This document shows, piece after piece, positions 1 to 7,311 of a stretch of 64,000 nt of DNA. Each line of letters starts with the position of its first letter. Within the stretch, counting starts at the first letter, position 1. The notes below the pieces were generated by a model, which was not told the DNA's origin, made no database searches, and was given only the letters and a program-made list of their open reading frames with translations. The stretch comes from Bacilli bacterium (GTDB lineage Bacteria > Bacillota_I > Bacilli_A > RFN20 > CAG-826): contig DAOKYO010000001.1 of the NCBI GenBank assembly GCA_035326105.1, positions 434,001 to 498,000 on the forward strand, written 5' to 3'. The position numbers were made by a program, and so were the translations under genes.

Positions 1-1
1 T

Positions 2-541
2 GACGGCGCCGATTTGACGCATATCTTAATAACCCATCATGACCACGATCATATGGGGTGCCTCTCCGATTTCAAGAAAAAATACCCGCGAATTAAAGTG
101 GTAGCAAGCGAAATTGAAGCACCATATATATCCGGGAAAAAGAAGTCGCTACGCCTTGAGCAAGCGGAAAAACTGCAGTCAAAACTGAATGGCATTCAAA
201 GGACTGATGGTATTCATTTCATTAATATACTTCGTAGCGTTGAGCCGGTTTCGGTCGATATTATGGTGCGTGATGGTGATGTTTTGCCTTGGGTTGGCGG
301 GGTGAAGGTTATAGCCACTCCGGGCCATATGCCGGGTCATATATCGCTTCTTTTAGAAAAATTTAATGTAGTTGTAGCCGGAGATGCGATGGTTATTGAA
401 GACAATCGTCTTGAAGTTGCCAATCCCGTCTATACGCTAGATGCAGTGACGGCCAAAAAATCATTTGATCGCATATTGCGTTTAAGTCCAAGCAAAATTA
501 TCTGTTATCATGGCGGGCCGATGGAAATCAATAACAGTTGA
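2..541 (+). CDS. Metallo-beta-lactamase-fold hydrolase, 5' end cut by window
   Basis: The reading frame is already open at base 2, so the true start lies upstream; the TTG at 14 lies inside the protein. The motif T-H-H-D-H-D-H-M-G at bases 32-58 is the HxDxDH variant of the metal-binding HxHxDH motif of the metallo-beta-lactamase superfamily, as in the THxDxDHIG form common in Bacillota. It is followed by TPGHMPGH (second metal-site His), AGDAM (metal-bridging Asp) and a C-terminal CYHGG (last His). The set is complete, so a dinuclear metal hydrolase is likely. The substrate cannot be read; relatives act on thioesters, lactones and phosphodiesters. No signal peptide can be judged because the N-terminus is missing. 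Confidence 0.85.
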   Translation, partial: DGADLTHILITHHDHDHMGCLSDFKKKYPRIKVVASEIEAPYISGKKKSLRLEQAEKLQSKLNGIQRTDGIHFINILRSVEPVSVDIMVRDGDVLPWVGGVKVIATPGHMPGHISLLLEKFNVVVAGDAMVIEDNRLEVANPVYTLDAVTAKKSFDRILRLSPSKIICYHGGPMEINNS

Positions 542-591
542 TAAAATTTTCAAAAAAATTACATAAAGGTATTATAAATAATAGGGCTCTT

Positions 592-600
592 TGCTATACT
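592..600 (+). promoter_or_regulatory. Extended -10 promoter of the OB-fold lipoprotein gene
   Basis: TGCTATACT fits the extended -10 consensus TGnTATAAT. No good -35 lies 16-18 bases upstream, which is usual for extended -10 promoters. Transcription would begin near base 607, at the palindrome described next. A CAAAAGA/TCTTTTG hairpin (630-647) lies in the leader, and the leader before the start codon at 774 is about 165 bases. Confidence 0.5.
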
Positions 601-606
601 ATTGGT

Positions 607-625
607 AGTTAGTAATTCACTAACT
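607..625 (+). promoter_or_regulatory. Palindromic operator resembling the feo operator
   Basis: AGTTAGT, five bases, ACTAACT: seven-base perfect arms beginning six bases after the -10 hexamer, so over the transcription start. The half-site AGTTAGT is the same as in the palindrome before feoA (3135-3152). A DtxR-type regulator is encoded at 2547-2930. That this regulator binds here is an inference from the shared half-site and shared position. Confidence 0.55.
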
Positions 626-773
626 CCCCCAAAAGAACATTCTTTTGTTTACATTGGAAGGAGTGTGAATTTTTTATTTGAAGCGATGGGTAAGCGATGA
701 ATGTTTTGGCGTTCTACTTTTTATGATGGATAAGATGTTCAAAAAAAGAAGAAAGTTAAAATAGGAGAAAAAA

Positions 774-2495
774 ATGAATCGCAAAAGATTTCCACTAATT
801 CTAGTTATTGTTGCTTTATTCACACTTGCCTCATGTCAGGATGCGACTTCTTCAGGAACAACCGGTTCCGAGCCTGAAAATACATCAGAAGTCACAACTT
901 CCGAAGAGACAGGTGTTTCGATTGCTGCCGCCCGCAGCGGGGAAGTAAACGAGAGTTTCACCGTCACGGGGGTGGTTGTTGCATATAATTACACCGGACA
1001 ATCGACCCCATATATAACTGGTTTTTGGTTAGCAGATCAGACAGACAGTATATATATTTATGGCGAAGATGTCGCCAAAAGTGTTCAGCCGGGAAATAAA
1101 GTTACGGTCCTAGGCACTAAAGCCTATTATATTCCGCAAAATGATGCGGGAAGCGCCGCGGCTATTAATTATAAAGGAATGGTTCAATTAACTTCCCCCG
1201 TCATTGTTAGTAATGATAATAAAACCGACAATGAGATTCCTAATGAGGTTATTTCAAATCTCAGCGTTGCTGATATTAATTCCATACCGCTGACAGAAGA
1301 TATTACTGGTAAAATCTATCGAACAAAAGCTTACTATCATGTCTATGATAACGTAAGTTATGTGAATTATGAGATTGAAGATGCCAATCTTACGGATACA
1401 TTATTGGCCTATACGCAATCAAATGGTAAGGACTATGCCTGGACAAATGAGTGGGATGGCAAATTGGTTGATATTGAATTTATTGTTAGTATCGGAAAGC
1501 CATCGCAAAATCTTTGGCGGATTTGTCCGATTAGTATTTTAGGCGAAGCAACCTTGTCGGATGAAGAAGTGGCGACGGGAGGAGCTTATCGGGCATTACT
1601 TCCAATCGCAAATTCCTATAACGCTGATACGGTTATAACAATGGCTAAAAATGATGAGAAAGTGGCGGGACTGACCATCGCTTACACCTCCTCTTCCAGT
1701 CAAATTACGGTTACAACCGACGAGACTAACAATTACATTTCCATTAAATCACAAATATTGGGTGATGTGTCCTTAGTGGCGGAAGCGACTTACAATGGAA
1801 CTTCTGTTTCAAGAACAAAAAATTTCACTATTATTGCTAAACCGGATATTGATACAATTTCACTGGCGGAAGCAAAGCAAGCCAGCGATGGCACAATTGT
1901 GACCGTTGAGGGAGTAGTCGCAAAATTAACCTACAAGAGTTCAATGGTTAAGCAGGGATTATTTCTTGCTGATGAAACGGGAACTATGTTTGTTTATAAC
2001 GGAACCTCAACTCAAGGCAATCTTATCGATTTAGAAGAAGGAAATAAAATTGTTATTCAGGCGACGGTTACTCACTATGTTAAAGATGCCACCAATGCGG
2101 CATCGGAGGAATATGCTGGAGATTTTCAATTATCCGAGGCGGAAGTTTTAAGCATTGATCGAAACGCTTTTGATATTCCTTCCGCAGCCTATAGCGCCAG
2201 TTCTATAGAGGCCATTACGGCCACTCGCCCCAGTACCAATCTTACGGGTAATATGTATCTTGTGACTTGTACGGTTTATAAATCATCGGGACAATATGGC
2301 TCATACACCCTTTATGGTATTGAGGATTCATCGGTTGGACTTCCGCTCTATTCGCAAAATAACGCCAATGATTTTAGTTGGCTTGAACCATATATTGGGC
2401 AACAGGTTCAGATGATTGTCGGAGTTCAAAATTTGCAACTTAAGTCCAGTGGCTCATATTGGCGCGGATGCCCAATTCAAATTATTGTTGATTAA
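774..2495 (+). CDS. Surface lipoprotein with duplicated OB-fold-like units
   Basis: A 573-residue protein with a lipoprotein signal peptide (lipobox LASC, lipidated Cys21) and a Ser/Thr/Glu linker to about residue 45. The rest is beta-rich. Residues about 50-150 and 365-460 look like OB-fold domains (T-x-E/T-G-V-V, then F/L-L-A-D-x-T-x-x-x-F/I-V/Y-Y). Each is followed by a second domain ending in W-R-x-C-P-I-x-I, near residue 250 and at the C-terminus, so the protein is a duplicated two-domain unit. An Ig-like stretch (about 270-355) separates the halves. OB domains of this kind occur in secreted Bacillota proteins beside nuclease or phosphatase domains; no catalytic domain is present here. 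An AGGAG site precedes the ATG. It may bind a polymer or ligand at the cell surface, and the operator-like site upstream suggests metal-dependent control. Confidence 0.7.
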   Translation: MNRKRFPLILVIVALFTLASCQDATSSGTTGSEPENTSEVTTSEETGVSIAAARSGEVNESFTVTGVVVAYNYTGQSTPYITGFWLADQTDSIYIYGEDVAKSVQPGNKVTVLGTKAYYIPQNDAGSAAAINYKGMVQLTSPVIVSNDNKTDNEIPNEVISNLSVADINSIPLTEDITGKIYRTKAYYHVYDNVSYVNYEIEDANLTDTLLAYTQSNGKDYAWTNEWDGKLVDIEFIVSIGKPSQNLWRICPISILGEATLSDEEVATGGAYRALLPIANSYNADTVITMAKNDEKVAGLTIAYTSSSSQITVTTDETNNYISIKSQILGDVSLVAEATYNGTSVSRTKNFTIIAKPDIDTISLAEAKQASDGTIVTVEGVVAKLTYKSSMVKQGLFLADETGTMFVYNGTSTQGNLIDLEEGNKIVIQATVTHYVKDATNAASEEYAGDFQLSEAEVLSIDRNAFDIPSAAYSASSIEAITATRPSTNLTGNMYLVTCTVYKSSGQYGSYTLYGIEDSSVGLPLYSQNNANDFSWLEPYIGQQVQMIVGVQNLQLKSSGSYWRGCPIQIIVD

Positions 2496-2513
2496 ACAAA
2501 TATTATGATAAGG

Positions 2514-2544
2514 AAAAGAGAATGGCTTTTGTCCATTCTCTTTT
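2514..2544. terminator. Bidirectional terminator between lipoprotein gene and dtxR-type gene
   Basis: The perfect twelve-base stem AAAAGAGAATGG / CCATTCTCTTTT with a seven-base loop is flanked by A and T runs. It lies between the convergent ends at 2495 and 2547 and can serve both strands. Confidence 0.85.
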
Positions 2545-2546
2545 TT

Positions 2547-2930
2547 TTATTTAGTCAATTTATCGCGATACTTTAGATAATGTTCTTTTAAAACTTCAAA
2601 GGTTGCGGGACTTAAATCATGCTCAATAAGACAAGCATCTTCTAATGCGGTTTTTTCATCAACCCCTAGTGCCATAAGCGAGGCAGATATAATTTTATGG
2701 CGCTCATAAATTGTAGTAGCGGTTAAAAAACCTGAGGTAGTCAAATGGACGGTGCCATCATCGGCAAAATTAACTAAGTTTTCTTCACGCATTTTCTTTA
2801 GCGCAATGCTTACACTAGCCTTAGAAAAATTCATCGCATTAGCGATATCGACCGAACGGACACTCCCATGCTCTTCTTGAAGCATTAAAATCCGTTCAAG
2901 ATAGTCTTCACGCGATTTTTTGGAATTCAT
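2547..2930 (-). CDS. DtxR/MntR-family metal-dependent repressor
   Basis: This 127-residue protein is a winged-helix regulator: an N-terminal helix with S-R-E-D-Y-L-E-R-I-L, a recognition helix around F-S-K-A-S-V-S-I-A-L-K-K-M, then the dimerization/metal domain with E-R-H-K-I and ending E-H-D-L-S and L-K-E-H-Y. This is the MntR-like short form without an SH3 domain. DtxR proteins bind Fe2+ or Mn2+ and repress uptake genes. I start it at the ATG at 2930-2928, eight bases after GAGG; a longer frame to 2960 has no ribosome site. It is divergent from the feo operon, whose promoter carries AGTTAG-type palindromes, so it is the likely ferrous-iron regulator. Fe2+ versus Mn2+ cannot be decided from sequence. 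Confidence 0.9.
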   Translation of the reverse strand: MNSKKSREDYLERILMLQEEHGSVRSVDIANAMNFSKASVSIALKKMREENLVNFADDGTVHLTTSGFLTATTIYERHKIISASLMALGVDEKTALEDACLIEHDLSPATFEVLKEHYLKYRDKLTK

Positions 2931-2950
2931 TTTTGATACCTCGTTTTTTA

Positions 2951-2979
2951 ATGTTAGCATTTTTCTATAGGGGTTTCAA
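2951..2979 (-). promoter_or_regulatory. Promoter of the DtxR-type regulator
   Basis: On the minus strand, TTGAAA (2979-2974), a 17-base spacer and TAACAT (2956-2951) sit just upstream of the GAGG site and start codon. Confidence 0.55.
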
Positions 2980-3042
2980 TTAATCGACCTTATAAGCCAC
3001 GAATAAACAGCAAAACCCAATTACAGATTTTTATTTTTTAGG

Positions 3043-3072
3043 TTGACACAGCGAAAGCAGAGCAATTATAAT
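3043..3072 (+). promoter_or_regulatory. Consensus promoter of the feo operon
   Basis: TTGACA (3043-3048) and TATAAT (3067-3072) with an 18-base spacer form a perfect consensus sigma-A promoter. Transcription would start near 3079. Such strength needs repression, which fits the palindromes directly downstream. A CAGGC/GCCTG hairpin (3105-3117) lies in the leader. Confidence 0.85.
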
Positions 3073-3080
3073 AGTGCTTG

Positions 3081-3098
3081 AGTTAGCAGAGGCTAGCT
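3081..3098 (+). promoter_or_regulatory. Degenerate metal-regulator operator at feo transcription start
   Basis: AGTTAGC, four bases, GCTAGCT: one mismatch between the arms. It begins eight bases after the -10 hexamer, the same place as the palindrome at 607-625 relative to its own promoter. Confidence 0.5.
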
Positions 3099-3134
3099 TA
3101 TTACCAGGCCATGCCTGATTTATTTTTGAAGATG

Positions 3135-3152
3135 AGTTAGTTAAAACTAACT
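3135..3152 (+). promoter_or_regulatory. Strong palindromic operator before feoA
   Basis: AGTTAGTTAAAACTAACT has perfect eight-base arms around AA. It ends directly at the AGGGAGGT ribosome site of the first feoA. The size and alternating pattern suit a DtxR-family operator. In RNA it would also fold against the ribosome site region. Confidence 0.7.
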
Positions 3153-3165
3153 AGGGAGGTGTTGT

Positions 3166-3387
3166 ATGCCGTTGGTTATCGCTCCGCTTAATCAAAAACT
3201 GAAAGTGTTCAAGATTTTGGCGGAAGGAAAAATAAAGAAACATCTTGAAAGTCTTGGCATTACGATCAACTCAGAAATCGTAATTTTAAGCCGTTCAGGA
3301 AAAAGTGTTATCTGTCAGATTAAAGAAGGCCGTTTGGGCATTGACGAAGGCATAGCAACGCGCATTTTGGTTAATCAGGAGGCATAA
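3166..3387 (+). CDS. feoA: FeoA-family protein, first copy
   Basis: A 73-residue cytoplasmic SH3-like protein of the FeoA family, which assists the FeoB ferrous-iron transporter. The pattern K-x-x-x-I-x-x-H-L-E-S-L-G-I-T-x-x-S-E-I-x-I-L, later the segment V-I-C-Q-I-K-E-G-R-L-G-I-D and A-T-R-I-L-V matches FeoA domains. AGGGAGGT precedes the ATG by six bases. It is the first gene of a four-gene operon, two bases before a second FeoA gene. It lacks the usual G-x-x-L/I-K-x-V-x-G start seen in the second copy, so the two copies have diverged. Confidence 0.85.
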   Translation: MPLVIAPLNQKLKVFKILAEGKIKKHLESLGITINSEIVILSRSGKSVICQIKEGRLGIDEGIATRILVNQEA

Positions 3388-3389
3388 AC

Positions 3390-3635
3390 ATGACCACATT
3401 AGTGCAATTAGACAAAATGAAGATTGGTTCAAGCGGACTAATCAAAAAAGTAGAAGGTGAAGGAAAAATTCGGCGGAGACTATTCGACATGGGGGTTACT
3501 CCGGGGGCGGTTGTCTTAATAAAAAAGCAAGCTCCTTTAGGCGATCCGATTGAAATAACGCTTCGCGGATATGAATTGTCTTTACGGAAAACCGAGGCTA
3601 GAAACGTTTTTGTGGAAATTGAGGAGTCATTATGA
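3390..3635 (+). CDS. feoA: FeoA-family protein, second copy
   Basis: An 81-residue FeoA protein of standard form: L-D-K-M-K-I-G-S-S-G-L-I-K-K-V-E-G-E-G-K-I-R-R-R-L-F near the N-terminus, then M-G-V-T-P-G-A-V-V, P-L-G-D-P-I-E-I and the closing R-G-Y-E-L-S-L-R segment. It is expected to bind the cytoplasmic part of FeoB. A GGAGG site precedes the start. Its end overlaps the feoB start (ATGA), which points to translational coupling. Two consecutive FeoA domains before FeoB are known in several Bacillota. Confidence 0.93.
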   Translation: MTTLVQLDKMKIGSSGLIKKVEGEGKIRRRLFDMGVTPGAVVLIKKQAPLGDPIEITLRGYELSLRKTEARNVFVEIEESL

Positions 3636-5890
3636 AACATTTTGCGTTGGCGGGGAATCCTAATTCAGGCAAGACCACATTATTTAATCTTTTAACGGGA
3701 TCGACAGCACATGTTGGCAATTGGCCGGGAGTTACGGTTGATAAGCGCGAAGGAACCTACCGTAAGGGGATAGAACCGATTTTAATCGTTGACCTTCCCG
3801 GCATCTATTCGCTTTCACCTTATACTCCAGAGGAAGTCATTTCTCGAAACTATATTCTTAATGATAAGCCGGACTGTATTATCAATATTGTCGATGCCAC
3901 GAACTTGGAGCGCAATTTATATCTTTCCACGCAATTGATGGAAATTGACATTCCGTTAGTAATCGCACTTAATATGATTGACGTGGTTAATAAACGGGGA
4001 GAAAAAATTGATGTTAAGGAATTGTCGGTAAAACTTGGAGTTCCAGTTGTTCCAATCAGTGCTCTACGCGAGGACAACATTGAACATCTAATGAAGGTGG
4101 CTTATGAGACTTCTTTGTCAAAAAGAAGAGCGACAACCATTCTTGAAAACAATTCGTTAAGGCATCTTGTTAGTGATTGTGAAATTGCATTTCGCGGTCT
4201 GAACGTTCCCAATGCCCTATTTCATGCAATTAAACTAGCGGAACTAGATGAGCTAGAAACCAAGGATCATCCCAACCTTGTTTCAATGGTTGAGGAATAC
4301 AAAAATGGATTTAAGGATGATGTTTTCGGTAATGACTTTGAAGCGGTAATTGCCGATGCACGTTATAAATATATTTCTCATCATTTTGCAAAGGTAAAGA
4401 CCTACAGTCAAAATAGCAAAAGCAAAAAGGGAACTCCGTCTGATCGCGCTGATCGAATACTGACAAATAAATGGCTAGGAATACCCATTTTCATATTTAT
4501 CCTTTTTCTTATATTTCATTTAACCTTCGCGGAAGATCTTTTTTATCTCAACGCAATGCACTTATTGGGTCCAAACGGATTAATATCCTTCCCGGGGACG
4601 ATATTTGAAGGTTTGTTTGCCAATGGAGGAATAAACTCGCCCGGAGTTATACTTTTCAATTTTCTCGATAGCGTGACGGCGTGGCTTTCAGAAATAGCAG
4701 GAACGGCTCTAGCCGGTTCTCCCGCCTGGGTCAGTGGCTTCTTAGTCGACGGAGTTCTTGGAGGACTGTTCGCCGTTTTATCGTTTTTGCCACAGATTCT
4801 ATTTTTATTTCTTTTCTTCTCCATTTTAGAAGACAGCGGATATATGGCTCGAGTCGCTTTTATTCTTGACCGTATATTCCGTAAATTCGGTCTGTCTGGT
4901 CGTGCTTTTATGCCAATGATTATGGGCTTTGGCTGTTCGGTACCAGCCATGATAAACACTCGTACCTTAGCAGATGATAACGAAAGAACCGCAACGATTA
5001 GAGTTATTCCCTTCTTCAGTTGTGGAGCTAAACTCCCGATTTTAACCGCGATAAGCGGAGGAATTGTGCAAATGTTTGGTATCGGCAATGCGGAGTTCAT
5101 AACTCTGGGCATGTATCTTTTAGGAATGGTAAGTGCGATTGTAGCAATCATACTTATGCGCAATACGACGATGCGAGGGGAAGTACCACCGTTTATTATG
5201 GAACTTCCCGCCTATCACGTTCCTCAACTAAAATCACTTATGGTTCACCTATGGGATAAAACCAAGCATTTTGTAAAAAAGGCATTTACCATTATCCTTG
5301 CTTCGACGATTCTTATTTGGTTTATTTCGCATTTTTCATTTAGTTTTCAATTTCTAAGTGATGAGGAAATGGGGACTTCAATTCTCGCCAATTTTGGAAA
5401 ATTCCTGGCGCCGATTTTTACCCCGATGGGTTTTGGCTCCCAGTTAGGGGAATTCGGATGGGTTTTTGTTGTCGGAGCAATTACTGGATTAATTGCTAAA
5501 GAAAATGTCATTGCCACTTTTGGAACTTTGGCCGCCAGTCTTGTCGCGGGCTTTGCCGGCGATGAAGAGGGAATTCAAGCGGTAATGGTTATGGCTCAGG
5601 CAACCAATATTACGGTTCCGGGGCTATTAGCGTTTGTGGCCTTTAATATGACAACCGTTCCCTGTTTTGCGGCAGTGGCTACCGCCAAAGCCGAATTGCC
5701 GAAAGGAAAATTTATATCGACAATTGCTTTCTGGCTTATTGCCTCCTTTGTCGTTGGAAGTATGGTATATCTCATCGGCACTTGGTGGTGGACATCATTT
5801 ATTTTTCTGGCAGTTTTTCTTGCCGCCATTATCATAATTCACTTTGTCAATCGCGCTCGTGACCAAAAAATATTTAAGGAAGGAATTTGA
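3632..5890 (+). CDS. feoB: Ferrous iron transporter FeoB
   Basis: A 752-residue membrane protein that imports Fe2+. The N-terminal G domain has G1 GNPNSGKT (8-15), the G2 Thr in G-V-T (33-35), G3 DLPG (54-57) and G4 NMID (114-117). A spacer domain follows to about 280. The membrane part carries the FeoB hallmark G-F-G-C-S-V-P-A and the conserved Cys in F-F-S-C-G-A-K-L-P, with the two gate repeats and about eight to ten hydrophobic helices. Length and motif order are those of complete FeoB. It overlaps feoA by four bases and is followed closely by the small Cys-containing membrane protein. Confidence 0.97.
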   Translation: MKHFALAGNPNSGKTTLFNLLTGSTAHVGNWPGVTVDKREGTYRKGIEPILIVDLPGIYSLSPYTPEEVISRNYILNDKPDCIINIVDATNLERNLYLSTQLMEIDIPLVIALNMIDVVNKRGEKIDVKELSVKLGVPVVPISALREDNIEHLMKVAYETSLSKRRATTILENNSLRHLVSDCEIAFRGLNVPNALFHAIKLAELDELETKDHPNLVSMVEEYKNGFKDDVFGNDFEAVIADARYKYISHHFAKVKTYSQNSKSKKGTPSDRADRILTNKWLGIPIFIFILFLIFHLTFAEDLFYLNAMHLLGPNGLISFPGTIFEGLFANGGINSPGVILFNFLDSVTAWLSEIAGTALAGSPAWVSGFLVDGVLGGLFAVLSFLPQILFLFLFFSILEDSGYMARVAFILDRIFRKFGLSGRAFMPMIMGFGCSVPAMINTRTLADDNERTATIRVIPFFSCGAKLPILTAISGGIVQMFGIGNAEFITLGMYLLGMVSAIVAIILMRNTTMRGEVPPFIMELPAYHVPQLKSLMVHLWDKTKHFVKKAFTIILASTILIWFISHFSFSFQFLSDEEMGTSILANFGKFLAPIFTPMGFGSQLGEFGWVFVVGAITGLIAKENVIATFGTLAASLVAGFAGDEEGIQAVMVMAQATNITVPGLLAFVAFNMTTVPCFAAVATAKAELPKGKFISTIAFWLIASFVVGSMVYLIGTWWWTSFIFLAVFLAAIIIIHFVNRARDQKIFKEGI

Positions 5891-5894
5891 TTTT

Positions 5895-6071
5895 ATGCAA
5901 CCAATTGAGATTATTGTTATTGTTTTAACAGGTGTTTTTCTTCTAACCCTAATCGCCCGCTACGTTTATAAAAAAGTTCACCATCTTCCTACGGGTGAAT
6001 GTGCATCGTGTGCGAGCAAAGGTGGCGGATTAGTAAAAATGTATCGCAAGAAATATAAAGGGAGCAAATAG
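5895..6071 (+). CDS. FeoB-associated Cys-containing membrane protein
   Basis: A 58-residue protein with one N-terminal membrane helix (I-E-I-I-V-I-V-L-T-G-V-F-L-L-T-L), then a basic tail with a C-x-x-C pair (E-C-A-S-C-A-S-K-G-G). This matches the FeoB-associated Cys-rich membrane protein family (FeoC-like position) found after feoB in Bacillota. I chose the ATG at 5895 because AAGGAAGG lies about ten bases upstream; a longer frame would run into feoB. The Cys pair may handle iron, but its role is not established. Confidence 0.85.
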   Translation: MQPIEIIVIVLTGVFLLTLIARYVYKKVHHLPTGECASCASKGGGLVKMYRKKYKGSK

Positions 6072-6111
6072 CGCATAAAATAACAATGATTTGTTAATCA
6101 TCATTCACTAC

Positions 6112-6155
6112 AAAAAAATAGCTTGAAACTTTCATCAAGGTTGAGCTATTTTTTT
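6112..6155 (+). terminator. Terminator of the feo operon
   Basis: AAAAAAATAGCT pairs with AGCTATTTTTTT around a loop that itself contains CTTGA/TCAAG. A T-run closes it, 40 bases after the last feo gene. Confidence 0.8.
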
Positions 6156-6223
6156 ATTTTATATTTGTCATGATTAAGCAATAAATGAATCCTTTAGACC
6201 GGCAACTGATAGTAAAAGAGCCA

Positions 6224-7153
6224 TTATTTTTTTCTTTCAAAAGCAATTTGAACGGTTATATCTTCATTTATATCACCGAAATTTTTGCCAAATATATTGA
6301 TGCCTCCGACATATTTGGCATCGTCCTTTACTCCAAGAGTAAAGTGAAGAACTTCATTATTACTTATTCCAAGGCTGTTAATATTTATCGAGTTGGCTTT
6401 GGCGCCATTGATGTAGGTTCCTTCCGTATCAATTCGTAAATTGACCGGCATGCCATACTGAGTTGAACTAGATGGCCACCACGAAGGAGTGTAAGCACCA
6501 CGGCGATCGCCGTAATCTCTTAATGAAAGGTAAGTTGCAATTTCCTGGCCATTAAGCCAAAAAGTAATATCGCTTTTCCAACTGTTGTTGTAGTTGGGAC
6601 ATTCAGAACAAAGTTCCATAAAAATAGTTATCGATTCCAATTGCGTGCCTTCTTCGCCATCGAGGGGAATAGGAAAAGTAATATGTCCCTTGTAGAAAGA
6701 TATTAATTGGGCTTGAATTCGGGTGGGAGATAAAAAGACATTGCGATCATCAATAGGTTGAAGAGCCATTTCTTTCGTGCAGATTACACAGGGTGGAGTA
6801 ATGTCATAGTCAATGAAGGAGCCAAGGGGAATAGTTATGATTTTTCTTAAATTGCTTATTTCCGAATCACCATTCACAAATATAGTCATTGATTCACATT
6901 CAATTGATACATTCTTCTCATTCCCCTTTTTAGATGGCGAAGGAATAGCTTTAATAAGTTTTGCTTCCTTTAGAATTTTTATATGAAATGAAGTCGTTGA
7001 CATAGACAGGTTTAATTCTTGAGCGATTTCATATATGGAATAGGATTTATTGGCTACCAAACGCAATATTTTGCGGCGGATGGGGGACGAGAATGAATCG
7101 CCGATCTTTTCCAGCACACCATCATCATTTAAGTTTAAAGTTAATTTTCGCAT
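6224..7153 (-). CDS. ArsR-like transcription regulator with large C-terminal domain
   Basis: A 309-residue regulator. Residues about 20-70 form a winged helix of the ArsR type (S-S-P-I-R-R-K-I-L-R-L-V, then I-Y-E-I-A-Q-E-L-N-L-S-M-S-T-T-S-F-H-I-K-I-L). The remaining 230 residues are beta-rich, with Cys pairs (P-P-C-V-I-C and E-L-C-S-E-C-P) and a W-x-x-x-I-T-F-W-L-N-G segment like that of carbohydrate-associated COG4189-type regulators. The ORF ends 70 bases after the feo terminator and points away from the sugar-uptake locus at 7312, which it probably controls. AGAGGG precedes the ATG. Sensing of a sugar by the C-terminal domain is an inference; the Cys pairs might bind a metal instead. Confidence 0.8.
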   Translation of the reverse strand: MRKLTLNLNDDGVLEKIGDSFSSPIRRKILRLVANKSYSIYEIAQELNLSMSTTSFHIKILKEAKLIKAIPSPSKKGNEKNVSIECESMTIFVNGDSEISNLRKIITIPLGSFIDYDITPPCVICTKEMALQPIDDRNVFLSPTRIQAQLISFYKGHITFPIPLDGEEGTQLESITIFMELCSECPNYNNSWKSDITFWLNGQEIATYLSLRDYGDRRGAYTPSWWPSSSTQYGMPVNLRIDTEGTYINGAKANSININSLGISNNEVLHFTLGVKDDAKYVGGINIFGKNFGDINEDITVQIAFERKK

Positions 7154-7208
7154 ATAATCCCTCTTTTAATTTTAGTTAATCACTACTTGGTTTGGCTTGC
7201 AAGCGAAT

Positions 7209-7224
7209 TTCGAATATTTTCGAA
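7209..7224. promoter_or_regulatory. Paired TTCGAA repeats in divergent promoter region
   Basis: Two TTCGAA palindromes begin at 7209 and 7219, exactly ten bases (one helical turn) apart, with a further CGAAT at 7204. They sit between the ArsR-like gene and the sugar importer and are good candidates for that regulator's binding site. Confidence 0.4.
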
Positions 7225-7255
7225 TTAATAATGTTAATTTGTAAAAATTGAAAAT

Positions 7256-7279
7256 TTGACATTGAATGTAAGCGATTAC
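7256..7279 (+). promoter_or_regulatory. -35 element and LacI/CcpA-type half-palindrome before sugar importer
   Basis: TTGACA at 7256-7261 is a consensus -35. GTAA-GCGA-TTAC (7268-7279) has the central CG of LacI-family operators (including cre sites). The only -10-like words (such as TACTAT, 7285-7290) are spaced too far from TTGACA, so the exact promoter is uncertain. Confidence 0.45.
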
Positions 7280-7311
7280 CACATTACTATTAGGTTGCAA
7301 GAGGTGTTTAT

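Noticed and set aside
4543..5163. Long open frame of 206 codons on the minus strand inside feoB
   Set aside because: It lies wholly within the membrane part of feoB, has no ribosome site and reads as low-complexity basic sequence, as expected from the reverse of a hydrophobic coding region.
6185..6439. Open frame on the plus strand opposite the ArsR-like gene end
   Set aside because: It overlaps a well-supported regulator gene on the other strand and has neither a family match nor a ribosome site.
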